From NCBI RefSeq assembly GCF_001592045.1, contig NZ_BCWB01000016.1, forward strand, positions 1 to 59,525: a stretch of DNA of 59,525 nucleotides, read 5' to 3'. The notes below the pieces were generated by a model. That model worked only from the letters and a program-made list of their open reading frames with translations, was not told the DNA's origin and did not search any database. The stretch comes from Thermobifida fusca NBRC 14071 = JCM 3263 (GTDB lineage: Bacteria > Actinomycetota > Actinomycetes > Streptosporangiales > Streptosporangiaceae). Both the position numbers and the translations under genes were made by a program. This document shows positions 43,762 to 52,250 of the stretch, piece after piece. The first letter of the stretch is position 1; every line of letters starts with the position of its first letter.

Positions 43762-44217
43762 ATGCGGGAATTCGCCGACATCCACGCGCTCGCCGCCGCG
43801 CAAGGCAGCCACCTGGGACACAGCCCGTGGCACACCGTCACCCAAGACCAGATCAGCACCTTCGCCGACGCCACCGGCGACCACCAGTGGATCCACGTCG
43901 ACGTGGAACGCGCCGCTGCCGGACCGTTCGGCAGCACCATCGCCCACGGCTTCCTCACCCTGTCCCTGCTGCCCATGTTCGCCTGGCAGATCTACCGGCT
44001 GCAGAAATCCCCTGCCATGGCCATCAACTACGGGCTCAACAAAGTCCGCTTCCTCCAACCGGTGCGGGTGGGCTCCCGCATCCGCGACAGCCTCGAACTC
44101 GCCGAAGCCAAAGAAACCCCCAAAGGCATCCTGCTCACCATGCGGCACGAGGTCGAAATCGACGGGGAAGACCGGCCCGCGCTCGTCGCCGAAGCGCTCA
44201 GCCTCGTCGTCCCCTAG
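43762..44217 (+). CDS. MaoC-family (R)-enoyl-CoA hydratase
   Basis: 151-residue hotdog-fold protein with the hydratase motif FADATGDHQWIHVDVERA (catalytic Asp and His) and AHGFLTLSLLP. Likely hydrates trans-2-enoyl-CoA; substrate unspecified. The ATG follows an AAAGGGG site; a hairpin terminator follows the gene. Confidence 0.9.
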   Translation: MREFADIHALAAAQGSHLGHSPWHTVTQDQISTFADATGDHQWIHVDVERAAAGPFGSTIAHGFLTLSLLPMFAWQIYRLQKSPAMAINYGLNKVRFLQPVRVGSRIRDSLELAEAKETPKGILLTMRHEVEIDGEDRPALVAEALSLVVP

Positions 44218-44224
44218 CCAGGCC

Positions 44225-44257
44225 CCGGGGGTGGCCGCACCCCTGCGGCCGCCCCCG
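44225..44257 (+). terminator. maoC terminator
   Basis: Stem cgggggtggccgca / tgcggccgcccccg (one wobble) with a 4-5 nt loop lies 8 bases after the stop. Confidence 0.7.
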
Positions 44258-44421
44258 GCGACCACGGGGATACACTCCCCGGGCCGCCGCCTGGCCGCAA
44301 CCGGACAGCCGTCCGGAAAAGCCAGCTCAACGCGGGCGTACGCATGAGGAAAACCGCAGCGGGTAGCGAAGGGCGAAGGCGGGTCGCAACCGTCGAAAAC
44401 CCCTGTGGCAGAGGCGATACC

Positions 44422-44456
44422 GAACAGAACTCCCGTGGGCTGATAGTTTTCTGTTC
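44422..44456. promoter_or_regulatory. Inverted repeat upstream of sod
   Basis: gaacagaa (44422) and ttctgttc (44449) are perfect 8-bp arms about 60 bases before the SOD start. Candidate operator. Confidence 0.35.
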
Positions 44457-44511
44457 AGCGAGCTTTCGCAGGGGTCAACTGTCAGATCTCTAGAGATTGA
44501 AAGGTGCGTAG

Positions 44512-45126
44512 ATGTCCGCGCCGTACACGCTTCCTGAACTGCCCTACGACTACTCCGCTCTGGAGCCGTGGATCTCGGGCGAGATCATGGAGCTGCACCA
44601 CGACAAGCACCACGCCGCCTACGTCAAGGGCGCCAACGACGCTCTGGAGCAGCTGGCGGAGGCCCGGGAGAAGGGCGACCTGAGCAAGGTCAACCTGCTG
44701 CAGAAGAACCTCGCCTTCAACCTGGCCGGCCACGTCAACCACACCGTGTTCTGGCCGAACCTGTCGCCGGACGGCGGCGACAAGCCGGAAGGCGAGCTCG
44801 GCGCTGCCATCGACGACGCCTTCGGATCCTTCGACGCCTTCCGCGCCCACTTCAGTGCCGCCGCCACCGGCATCCAGGGCTCGGGCTGGGCGATCCTCGC
44901 CTGGGACATCCTCGGCCAGCGGCTCATCATCGAGCAGCTCTACGACCACCAGGGCAACCTGGCTGCCGGCTCCTACCCGCTGCTCATGCTCGACATGTGG
45001 GAGCACGCCTTCTACCTGCAGTACAAGAACGTCAAGGCCGACTACGTGAAGGCGTTCTGGAACGTGGTGAACTGGGCCGACGTGGCCAAGCGGTTCGAGG
45101 ACGCCCGCAAGGTCGCCCTCGGCTGA
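44512..45126 (+). CDS. sodA: Superoxide dismutase (Fe/Mn family)
   Basis: Dismutates superoxide in the cytosol. 204 residues with metal ligands His in [12 protein letters not shown], His in [10 protein letters not shown], and Asp/His in [12 protein letters not shown]. The segment [12 protein letters not shown] has Gln at the position and Gly context that do not by themselves settle Fe versus Mn. ATG with GAAAGGTG upstream. Confidence 0.96.
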   Translation: MSAPYTLPELPYDYSALEPWISGEIMELHHDKHHAAYVKGANDALEQLAEAREKGDLSKVNLLQKNLAFNLAGHVNHTVFWPNLSPDGGDKPEGELGAAIDDAFGSFDAFRAHFSAAATGIQGSGWAILAWDILGQRLIIEQLYDHQGNLAAGSYPLLMLDMWEHAFYLQYKNVKADYVKAFWNVVNWADVAKRFEDARKVALG

Positions 45127-45159
45127 CCCCAGTCGGTTCCACGTCGCCACACATGCTGC

Positions 45160-45188
45160 GGGGCGGCGCCCACCACGGGTGCCGCCCC
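45160..45188. terminator. Bidirectional terminator after sodA
   Basis: A 12-bp stem ggggcggcgccc / gggtgccgcccc (one G-U) with a 5-nt loop lies between convergent sodA and the HAD gene. Confidence 0.8.
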
Positions 45189-45207
45189 GTTGCCATGCTC
45201 GCCCGCC

Positions 45208-45882
45208 TCAGCCGTGCACGAGCTGCACCGCCTCGGTGAGCGAATCAGCAACCGGGTGCCCGGTGGCTTCCAGCCGTTCCCTGCTCATCAGCCCCGTGGC
45301 CACCAGAACCGCTTTGGCGCCCACCATGCGGGCCGCGTGCGCGTCATCGTCGATATCCCCGATGAGCACCACCGTGGCCGGGTCGATGCCCTGGGCGTCC
45401 AAGTGGGCAGCCAGGTGCTCGGCCTTCGAATCGGCGTCGGTGGTCCGCTGCCGCCCGTCCACCCGGGTGAAGTGCGACACCAGGCCGAACTCGGTGATCA
45501 CCGGAACCAGGTGGTCGTGGGCGGCCATGGACAGCAGCGACTGCGTACCGCCCGCGCGACGCCACTGGTGCAACGTGTCCACCGCACCGTCAGCGAGCCG
45601 GCAGGACGGCAGGAGCCGCTGATAGTAGCTGTTGTAGGCGGCGTCCAGCCGCTGCCATTCCTCATCGCTCAGCGGACGGCCCAACAGCTCCTCGTAGAAC
45701 GGGACCAGAGGGCGGCGGAAGATCTTCCGCCAGTCCTCCAACGTCATCGGCGGCACGCCGAACATCTCGCACACGTGGTTGGCCGCGGCGAGATTGGCGT
45801 GATTGTCGTCGAGAAGCGTGCCGTTCCAGTCCCAGACGATGTGTCGGATACCGTTGCGCACACTCAGGGATTGCTCTACCAC
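45208..45882 (-). CDS. HAD-family hydrolase
   Basis: 224 residues with HAD motif I VWDWNGTLLDD (the usual nucleophile Asp in DWNGT), motif II LLSMAAH and motif IV IGDIDDDAHAAR. Probably a phosphatase of the phosphoglycolate-phosphatase type; substrate unknown. GTG start at 45882. Confidence 0.88.
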   Translation of the reverse strand: MVEQSLSVRNGIRHIVWDWNGTLLDDNHANLAAANHVCEMFGVPPMTLEDWRKIFRRPLVPFYEELLGRPLSDEEWQRLDAAYNSYYQRLLPSCRLADGAVDTLHQWRRAGGTQSLLSMAAHDHLVPVITEFGLVSHFTRVDGRQRTTDADSKAEHLAAHLDAQGIDPATVVLIGDIDDDAHAARMVGAKAVLVATGLMSRERLEATGHPVADSLTEAVQLVHG

Positions 45883-45913
45883 ACCTGTACTCTAAGCTTC
45901 CGCTGTCACCGGG

Positions 45914-46576
45914 CTAGGCGTGCGGCTGCTGCGCCTCCGGCCATTGCTGGTGGTCCTGCTGCGCCGCCTTCTCCGCCTTCTTCTGCTTGCGCCGACGGCG
46001 CAACCGCACCAGCAGCCAGATCCCGAGCCCGGCCGTGGCCACGACTGCGATGACGACCAGGACCGGCAGCAGCACGGCGAGGATCGCCATCGCCACACTG
46101 GCGGCGTCCTCCATCGTGCTGAGCACCGGCGCGCCGACTCCGACGCTGAGCATGTTGACCAGCAGGCGGATCGCGGCCTTCATCAAATGGAAGAAGAGGG
46201 CGATCGCCGCACCGACAACCGCCAGCCACACGCTGACGTCTCCCCCGACACTGGCCGCAGCCGCATCACCCGCGACCTCGGGCTCCCCCAGTACCGCGCT
46301 TCCGCTCGCACCGAAGACAATGCCGCCGGAAGTGGGGCGCACCACGGTCTGGATGATGTCGTTGATGTGGTCCAACGCGGGGATCTTGTCCGCGCACAGT
46401 TCAACAATCAGCAGGACAGCCAGAATTCCCAGTGCCCACGGGCTTTCCAGCCACTGCCAGGAAGGACCAAGCGACAGTAGATCGGTGTAGCGGGAAAGCA
46501 GCCCCGCCACCAGGAGAGGAACGTAAGCGTTCAGGCCGGCCGACGATGACAGGCCAATTCCGGTCAGTATTTCCAC
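45914..46576 (-). CDS. DUF4126 membrane protein
   Basis: 220 residues: ILTGIGLSSSAGLNAYVPLL at the N-terminus, PALDHINDIIQTVVRP and about six hydrophobic segments fit DUF4126. The C-terminus is basic and then Gln-rich. Function unknown. ATG start at 46576; it lies 31 bases upstream of the HAD gene on the same strand. Confidence 0.85.
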   Translation of the reverse strand: MEILTGIGLSSSAGLNAYVPLLVAGLLSRYTDLLSLGPSWQWLESPWALGILAVLLIVELCADKIPALDHINDIIQTVVRPTSGGIVFGASGSAVLGEPEVAGDAAAASVGGDVSVWLAVVGAAIALFFHLMKAAIRLLVNMLSVGVGAPVLSTMEDAASVAMAILAVLLPVLVVIAVVATAGLGIWLLVRLRRRRKQKKAEKAAQQDHQQWPEAQQPHA

Positions 46577-46690
46577 TCGCGGTGCCTTTTCTTCCGTCGC
46601 CTCGCGAGGAGACGTAAGGGGATCTTTCAGCCGATGAGACGCGGATTACTTTGCTGAGGTTTTCCCCGTACACCGCGAATTCCATGAAGA

Positions 46691-46945
46691 TTACTGTTGG
46701 TACTCTTCGACCTGGGAAATAGAGCGCGGGCGCGCTTCGTCGGGATTTTCGCCGAACTCCTCTTTCGCCCGCCGTTGGCGCAGCAGATCCCAGCACTGGT
46801 CCAACGCGCGCTCCACCTGTTTGATCCGCTCGTACTCGGCGGCGCTCAACCGGTGCCCGGGCTGCTGCCGCAGCGCACGCTCCTCGGTGACCAGCTCCCC
46901 GATCTGCCGGATGAGCTCCTCTTCACGAGTGTGCTGTCCGTTCAT
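46691..46945 (-). CDS. DUF2630 protein
   Basis: 84 residues, highly charged and helical: LIRQIGELVTEERALRQQPG and the signature ALDQCWDLLRQRRAKEEFGE, which define DUF2630. Function unknown. ATG at 46945; the longer open frame upstream has no homology. Confidence 0.88.
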   Translation of the reverse strand: MNGQHTREEELIRQIGELVTEERALRQQPGHRLSAAEYERIKQVERALDQCWDLLRQRRAKEEFGENPDEARPRSISQVEEYQQ

Positions 46946-47133
46946 GCCCCCATGCTCAGCCCGTGCGCTCCGGCATACAAGCCCACCACGCCACGTTTTG
47001 CAGGTCATTGACGGTATGCGGAGGTATGCCCGGAACGCCGGATTGGCTGCGGCGGGCGGGGGAACACCCACTGTCGACGCCGGACACACCTGTATCGTCC
47101 GACACCCCCTGATCGCTGTTCTCTGGGAGCCCC

Positions 47134-47778
47134 ATGACGATCTACGCTGACCGTCCCCTGCGCCGTGCCCTGCAACTCGGCGGCGACCTGCTCGCGCTCG
47201 CCTGGATCGCGCTCGGAGTGTGGACTGCGGTCGCGCTGCACCGGGCCCTGGCGGCGCTCGCCCGCCCCGGCGTCCTCCTCCACGACGCGGGCGACGGCCT
47301 CGCCAGCCACATGGCCAGCGCAGCCGAAGCAGCGCGGAACGTGCCGTTCGTCGGCGACGACCTGGCCGCGCCCCTGGCCCGGCTGGAAGCGACCGGGGAC
47401 GACCTCAGCGCCGCCGGAACAGGACTCCAGCAGACCGCGGCGGAATTCGCCCTGCTCACCGCGGTGGCTGTCGCGGTGCTGGCGGTCGCGGTCGCGCTCG
47501 GCGCCTGGCTGCCCGTCCGGCTCCGCTGGATCCGGCAGGCCAGCCAGGCCCGGCAGCTCACCCGGCTTCCCGGCGAGGCCGGGACCCGCCTGCTCGCGCT
47601 GCGCGCCCTGACCGCCGCGCCCGTGCCCGCGCTGTGCCGCCTCCACGACGACCCGGCGGAGGCGTGGCGCTCCGGAGACGAGCGGGTCGTGGCGGAACTC
47701 GCCGCCCTCGAGCTGCGCCGCCTCGGCCTGCACCCGGCCCGCCCGGCTCCCAGCGACCGCGACAACCAGCAGCAATGA
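47134..47778 (+). CDS. Two-helix membrane protein, unknown function
   Basis: 214 residues with a membrane helix at about 15-40 and another at about 104-130, separated by an Ala/Asp-rich extracytoplasmic-type segment, then a cytoplasmic tail with Arg-rich helices. No family recognised. It lies directly before the csoR operon but outside its operator. Confidence 0.7.
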   Translation: MTIYADRPLRRALQLGGDLLALAWIALGVWTAVALHRALAALARPGVLLHDAGDGLASHMASAAEAARNVPFVGDDLAAPLARLEATGDDLSAAGTGLQQTAAEFALLTAVAVAVLAVAVALGAWLPVRLRWIRQASQARQLTRLPGEAGTRLLALRALTAAPVPALCRLHDDPAEAWRSGDERVVAELAALELRRLGLHPARPAPSDRDNQQQ

Positions 47779-47821
47779 GCCGGGAAGCCTGGGCTCCCGG
47801 TCTGTCCGCCCCACCCCGGAA

Positions 47822-47838
47822 ATACCCGTGGGGGGTAT
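47822..47838. promoter_or_regulatory. CsoR operator-like palindrome
   Basis: ataccc-gtggg-gggtat, a G-tract palindrome of the type bound by CsoR, lies 42 bases before csoR. Binding inferred. Confidence 0.7.
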
Positions 47839-47879
47839 CATTGTTCGAGGAAGCGACCAGTCGACAGGAGAACACCGCG

Positions 47880-48167
47880 ATGGCCGCCTACGGCTACCAC
47901 GACAACAAGCGGCAGCACCTCAACCGGCTCCGCCGGATCGAAGGACAAGTACGCGGCCTCCAGCGGATGGTCGAGGACGACGCCTACTGCATCGACATCC
48001 TCACCCAGACCTCCGCGGTAACGAAGGCGCTCCAATCCTTTGCCCTGTCGCTCCTCGAGGAGCACCTCCACCACTGCGTGGCCAACGCCCTCGCCAACGG
48101 CGGCAGCGAAGCCGAAACGAAGGTCCGCGAAGCGTCCGAAGCGATCGCCCGACTGGTCCGCTCCTGA
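47880..48167 (+). CDS. csoR: Copper-sensing repressor CsoR
   Basis: A 95-residue helical repressor that releases DNA on binding Cu(I). The copper ligands Cys37 (DDAYCIDIL), His62 and Cys66 (EHLHHC) match the Cys-His-Cys triad of mycobacterial CsoR at the same spacing. RLRRIEGQVRGLQRM is the family's basic helix. ATG with ACAGGAG upstream; copZ follows 36 bases later. Confidence 0.94.
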   Translation: MAAYGYHDNKRQHLNRLRRIEGQVRGLQRMVEDDAYCIDILTQTSAVTKALQSFALSLLEEHLHHCVANALANGGSEAETKVREASEAIARLVRS

Positions 48168-48203
48168 CCGTTTGTGGACACCGACCAAGAGACGAGGGTC
48201 ACC

Positions 48204-48410
48204 ATGGCCAGTACCACCATCACCGTCACCGGCATGACCTGCGGGCACTGCGTGAGCTCGGTGAAGGAAGAAATCAGCGAACTGCCCGGGGTGACCGACG
48301 TGCGGGTGGACCTGGAGAGCGGGCGGGTCGAAATCGACAGCACGGCCCCGCTCAGCGACGAGCAGATCCGCGCCGCGGTAGCGGAAGCAGGCTACGAAGT
48401 CGTCGCCTGA
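48204..48410 (+). CDS. copZ: Copper chaperone CopZ (HMA domain)
   Basis: 68 residues forming one heavy-metal-associated domain with the Cu(I) site GMTCGHC. It is presumably cotranscribed with csoR. A copper-exporting ATPase usually follows but is absent here. ATG at 48204 has GACGAGGG upstream. Confidence 0.93.
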   Translation: MASTTITVTGMTCGHCVSSVKEEISELPGVTDVRVDLESGRVEIDSTAPLSDEQIRAAVAEAGYEVVA

Positions 48411-48496
48411 CCCCGGCCCGCTCCGGTACGGCGGCCGCAGCACCTGGCACCGCACACCCGAGTGCCCCGCCGTACCGGACCACGGCAGTGGGGCGG

Positions 48497-49852
48497 CTAT
48501 CCGCCCACGGCCAGCCCCACCCGCTCCTTGGCCTGCTCGGGTTTGAGGTAGCGGGAGTACTCCTCCACGTCCACCAGCGTCTCCACGCTGCGGTTGAGGA
48601 ACCCCAGGCGGGACACGTCGCAGCCCAGCAGCGCCTGGATCAGCCAGTTGGCGGCCACCCGCATCCGGGCCGGTCCCGACGGCAGCGAATACAAGTGGTA
48701 GGCCCGGGTCAACGCCAAGGCCGCGGTCCCGTTGAACTCCACCCCGAAGGGGCGGGCCACCGCGTCCCGGCCGCTCAAATCCACGAGCAGGCCGCGGTCC
48801 CGGTAGTAGTAGTGCTTCGTCGACCGGCCCAGCAGCGAAGCAATCACGTTGTCGGCCGCCACCGGCCCCTGGGTGGACGCGTGCTGGGCGGTAGGCGGGC
48901 ACAGCGCCCCGTCCTCGCCCTTGCTCAAATCGGGGACGGCGGCGGAATCACCGATCCCGAAAATCTCCGGATGCCCGGGCACCGACAAGTCCGCGCCCAC
49001 CGAGAGCTTCCCGCGTTCCGTGGGCAGCCCGGTCGCCGCGATCAGCGGGCTCGGCGCAGTGCCCGCCGTCCAGATCAACGTGCGGCACGGCAGCACCCGG
49101 TCGTCGGTCAACGTCACCTTGTCCTCGGTCACCTCGCGGACCGACACCCCCAGCGACACTTCGATCCCGCGCTGGCGCAGCAGCTCCATCGTCTTCTGCC
49201 CCAGATGCTCGCCCAGCTCCGGCATCAAGCGGGGGGCGATGTCCACTACGTTCCACTGGATGTGCGGGCGCAGCTTCGGATACTGCTTGCACGCTGCCTC
49301 GCACAGCAGCTCCAAGGACGCCGCGGTCTCCACCCCTGTGTAGCCGCCGCCCACCACGATGAACGTGCACCGCTCGTCGCGCTCCGCCGGGTCGTCGCTG
49401 GCGTTCGCCAACTCCAGCTGGGCCAGCACGTGGTCGCGCAAGTACACCGCCTCGGCCAGGTTCTTGTTGCCGCGGGCGTGCTCGATCAGCCCGGGGATGT
49501 TGAACGTCCGGGTCACGCTGCCGGGCGCCAGAATCAGCCGGTCGTAGCGCTCATAGGAGTACTCGCCGGAGATCTTGCGGACCACCACCGTGTTCCGGTC
49601 CGTGTCCAAGCCGACGGCGATCCCCGGAATGATGTGGGTGCGGTGCAGTTGCCGGTGCAGAGAGACAGCGATCGACTGCGGGGTCAGCAGGCCGGACGCC
49701 ACTTGGGGCAGCAGCGGCTGGTAGAGCATGTAGTCGTTGGGTGCGACGAGTACGATCTCGGCCTTGCCTTCTGGAATCCTCTGTTCGAGTCGGCGCAGCG
49801 CGGTCAGACCCGCAAAACCCGCGCCGACCACGACGATGCGCGGCCGTGCCAT
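48497..49852 (-). CDS. ndh: Type II NADH dehydrogenase
   Basis: Oxidises NADH and reduces quinone without proton pumping at the membrane surface. 451 residues with the FAD motif RIVVVGAGFAGLTALRRL, NAD motif FIVVGGGYTGVETAASL, and the FAD-binding FGIGDSAAVPD. The C-terminal part holds an amphipathic membrane-contact region. ATG at 49852. Alternative NAD(P)/FAD oxidoreductase functions cannot be excluded. Confidence 0.9.
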   Translation of the reverse strand: MARPRIVVVGAGFAGLTALRRLEQRIPEGKAEIVLVAPNDYMLYQPLLPQVASGLLTPQSIAVSLHRQLHRTHIIPGIAVGLDTDRNTVVVRKISGEYSYERYDRLILAPGSVTRTFNIPGLIEHARGNKNLAEAVYLRDHVLAQLELANASDDPAERDERCTFIVVGGGYTGVETAASLELLCEAACKQYPKLRPHIQWNVVDIAPRLMPELGEHLGQKTMELLRQRGIEVSLGVSVREVTEDKVTLTDDRVLPCRTLIWTAGTAPSPLIAATGLPTERGKLSVGADLSVPGHPEIFGIGDSAAVPDLSKGEDGALCPPTAQHASTQGPVAADNVIASLLGRSTKHYYYRDRGLLVDLSGRDAVARPFGVEFNGTAALALTRAYHLYSLPSGPARMRVAANWLIQALLGCDVSRLGFLNRSVETLVDVEEYSRYLKPEQAKERVGLAVGG

Positions 49853-49928
49853 CGTCGGACCTCCCCTGTCAGGCGTCTGCTCGCCCTTCCCGCTGCCCGT
49901 GGACTAGGGCGCCAAACACGCCCGCGGA

Positions 49929-50501
49929 CTACTTCCCCGCGGCGAGCAGTGCCGTGCGGGCCATCGTGAACAGCAGCTCGGCCAGATGGTCCCGGTCCAG
50001 TTCCCCCGCGCTGTGCGGGGTCGAGTTGAGCAGGCCGAACGTGGCGTGCACCGCGGTGCGCAGCACCGGCGTGGGGGTGGTGGGACGCACCGCGGCCAGG
50101 ACGTCCACCCACTGTTCCAGGTAGGCGCGCTGGAGGCGGCGGATCTTCCGGCGCGGCTCTTCGGGCACGTGCAGCAGTTCCCGGTCGTGCACCGTGATGA
50201 GCGCCGGTTCGGCCAGTGCGAAAGCGATATGGCCGCGGAGCAGCGCATCCAACGCGTCGTTCGGATCCGGGTGGGCGGCCACGTGCTCGGTGCCCTGGCG
50301 CAGCAGCCGTTCGCTGATGTCGAGCAGCACCTCCGCCAGCAGCGCTTCCTTGCCGGGGAAATGGCGGTAGAGCGCGGGACCGGTCGTGCCGACAGCGCGT
50401 CCCAAGTCCTCGATGGACACGCTGCGAAAACCACGGGCGGCGAACAGCTCAGCGGCCGCACGCAGGATCGCTGCCCGACGGTCTCCCCCGCGGGTACGCA
50501 C
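49929..50501 (-). CDS. TetR-family repressor
   Basis: 190 residues with an N-terminal TetR helix-turn-helix (ILRAAAELFAARGFRSVSIE, VGTTGPALYRHFPGKEALL). Divergent from the acyl-CoA carboxylase operon; two TGTTA-type palindromes lie between them and are its likely targets. GTG at 50501 was chosen for GGGAGG upstream; the frame continues to an ATG at 50549, inside the operator. Confidence 0.9.
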   Translation of the reverse strand: MRTRGGDRRAAILRAAAELFAARGFRSVSIEDLGRAVGTTGPALYRHFPGKEALLAEVLLDISERLLRQGTEHVAAHPDPNDALDALLRGHIAFALAEPALITVHDRELLHVPEEPRRKIRRLQRAYLEQWVDVLAAVRPTTPTPVLRTAVHATFGLLNSTPHSAGELDRDHLAELLFTMARTALLAAGK

Positions 50502-50540
50502 GCGTGACCTCCCGAATGGTCCCCAAATCCTGGACGCCAA

Positions 50541-50583
50541 TGTTAGCAAGTATTAACATCGGTCCTGTTAATGCTCATTAACA
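50541..50583. promoter_or_regulatory. Pair of TetR operators
   Basis: tgttagcaagtattaaca (50541) and tgttaatgctcattaaca (50566) are two 18-bp palindromes 25 bases apart, between tetR and the carboxylase gene. Confidence 0.7.
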
Positions 50584-50600
50584 TCGGAGGGGGAGGAACC

Positions 50601-52226
50601 ATGAGCGGGACGGCCACACTCACCTCCGCTATCGACCCGACCAGCCCCGCCTTCCACGCCAACGCCGAAACCAACCGCGCCCTCGCCGCGGAACTCCGCC
50701 GCCGCCTGGCCGACGCGGCCCGCGGCGGGCCCCCGCACGCCCGCGAACGCCACAAAGCCCGCGGCAAACTCCTCGCCCGCGAACGGATCGACGCCCTCCT
50801 CGACCCGGGCACGCCCTTCCTCGAACTCTCCCCGCTCGCCGCCCACGGCATGTACGGCCCCGACGGGAACGACGCACCCGCCGCAGGGATCATCACCGGC
50901 ATCGGACGCGTCTCCGGACGCGAAACCGTCATCGTCGCCAACGACGCCACCGTCAAAGGCGGCAGCTACTATCCGATGACCGTCAAAAAACACCTCCGCG
51001 CCCAAGAAGTCGCCCTGCACAACCACCTGCCGTGCATCTACCTCGTCGACTCCGGCGGCGCGTTCCTGCCCATGCAGGACGAAGTCTTCCCCGACCGCGA
51101 CCACTTCGGCCGCATCTTCTACAACCAGGCCACCATGTCGCAGCGCGGCATCCCGCAGATCGCCGCGGTCCTCGGCTCCTGCACTGCCGGCGGCGCCTAC
51201 GTGCCCGCCATGAGCGACGAAGCCGTCATCGTCCGCAACCAAGGCACCATCTTCCTCGGCGGGCCCCCGCTCGTGAAAGCCGCCACCGGCGAAGTCGTCA
51301 CCGCGGAAGAACTCGGCGGCGGCGACGTCCACGCCCGCGTCTCCGGAGTCGTCGACCACATCGCCGACGACGACGCACACGCCCTCGCCATCGTCCGCCG
51401 CATCGTCGCCACCCTCGGCCCGCGGCCCGCACCCGCCTGGGACGTGCGCGAACCCCGGCCCCCCGCAGCCGACCCCGCGGAACTGTACGGCATCATCCCC
51501 ACCGACACCCGCACCCCCTACGACGTGCGGGAAGTCATCGCACGGCTCGTCGACGCCAGCGAATTCACCGAATTCAAAGCCGACTACGGGCCCACCCTCG
51601 TCACCGGGTTCGCGCACCTGCACGGTCACCCCGTCGGCATCATCGCCAACAACGGCATCCTGTTCTCCGAATCCGCGCTCAAAGGCGCCCACTTCATCGA
51701 ACTGTGCGACCGGCGCGCCATCCCCCTCGTCTTCCTGCAGAACATCTCCGGGTTCATGGTGGGCCGCGACTACGAAGCCGGCGGCATCGCCAAACACGGC
51801 GCGAAAATGGTCACCGCCGTCGCCTGCGCCCGCGTCCCCAAATTCACCGTCATCATCGGCGGCTCCTTCGGCGCCGGAAACTACAGCATGTGCGGGCGCG
51901 CCTACTCGCCGCGCTTCCTGTGGATGTGGCCGAACGCCCGCATCTCCGTCATGGGCGGGGAACAAGCCGCCTCCGTGCTCGCCACCGTACGCCGCGACCA
52001 GAAAGCCGCACGCGGCGAAGACTGGTCCGCTGAAGAGGAAGAAGCGTTCAAAGCCCCCATCCGGGCGCGCTACGAAGAGCAAGGCAACCCCTACTACTCC
52101 ACGGCGCGCCTGTGGGACGACGGCGTCATCGACCCCGTCGACACCCGCACCGTCCTCGCCCTCGCCCTCTCCGCCGCCCGCCACGCCCCGCTCGACCCGG
52201 TGGGCTACGGCGTCTTCCGCATGTAG
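50601..52226 (+). CDS. Acyl-CoA carboxylase beta (carboxyltransferase) subunit, MCC-like
   Basis: 541 residues of the carboxyltransferase family; [19 protein letters not shown] and the crotonase-type CoA site ending in [17 protein letters not shown] are typical of methylcrotonyl-CoA carboxylase (leucine breakdown). MCC is inferred from its neighbours (biotin subunit, acyl-CoA dehydrogenase, TetR). ATG at 50601 has GGGGGAGG. Confidence 0.9.
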   Translation: MSGTATLTSAIDPTSPAFHANAETNRALAAELRRRLADAARGGPPHARERHKARGKLLARERIDALLDPGTPFLELSPLAAHGMYGPDGNDAPAAGIITGIGRVSGRETVIVANDATVKGGSYYPMTVKKHLRAQEVALHNHLPCIYLVDSGGAFLPMQDEVFPDRDHFGRIFYNQATMSQRGIPQIAAVLGSCTAGGAYVPAMSDEAVIVRNQGTIFLGGPPLVKAATGEVVTAEELGGGDVHARVSGVVDHIADDDAHALAIVRRIVATLGPRPAPAWDVREPRPPAADPAELYGIIPTDTRTPYDVREVIARLVDASEFTEFKADYGPTLVTGFAHLHGHPVGIIANNGILFSESALKGAHFIELCDRRAIPLVFLQNISGFMVGRDYEAGGIAKHGAKMVTAVACARVPKFTVIIGGSFGAGNYSMCGRAYSPRFLWMWPNARISVMGGEQAASVLATVRRDQKAARGEDWSAEEEEAFKAPIRARYEEQGNPYYSTARLWDDGVIDPVDTRTVLALALSAARHAPLDPVGYGVFRM

Positions 52227-52250
52227 CCCGCAGCAGAACGGAGCACCGCG

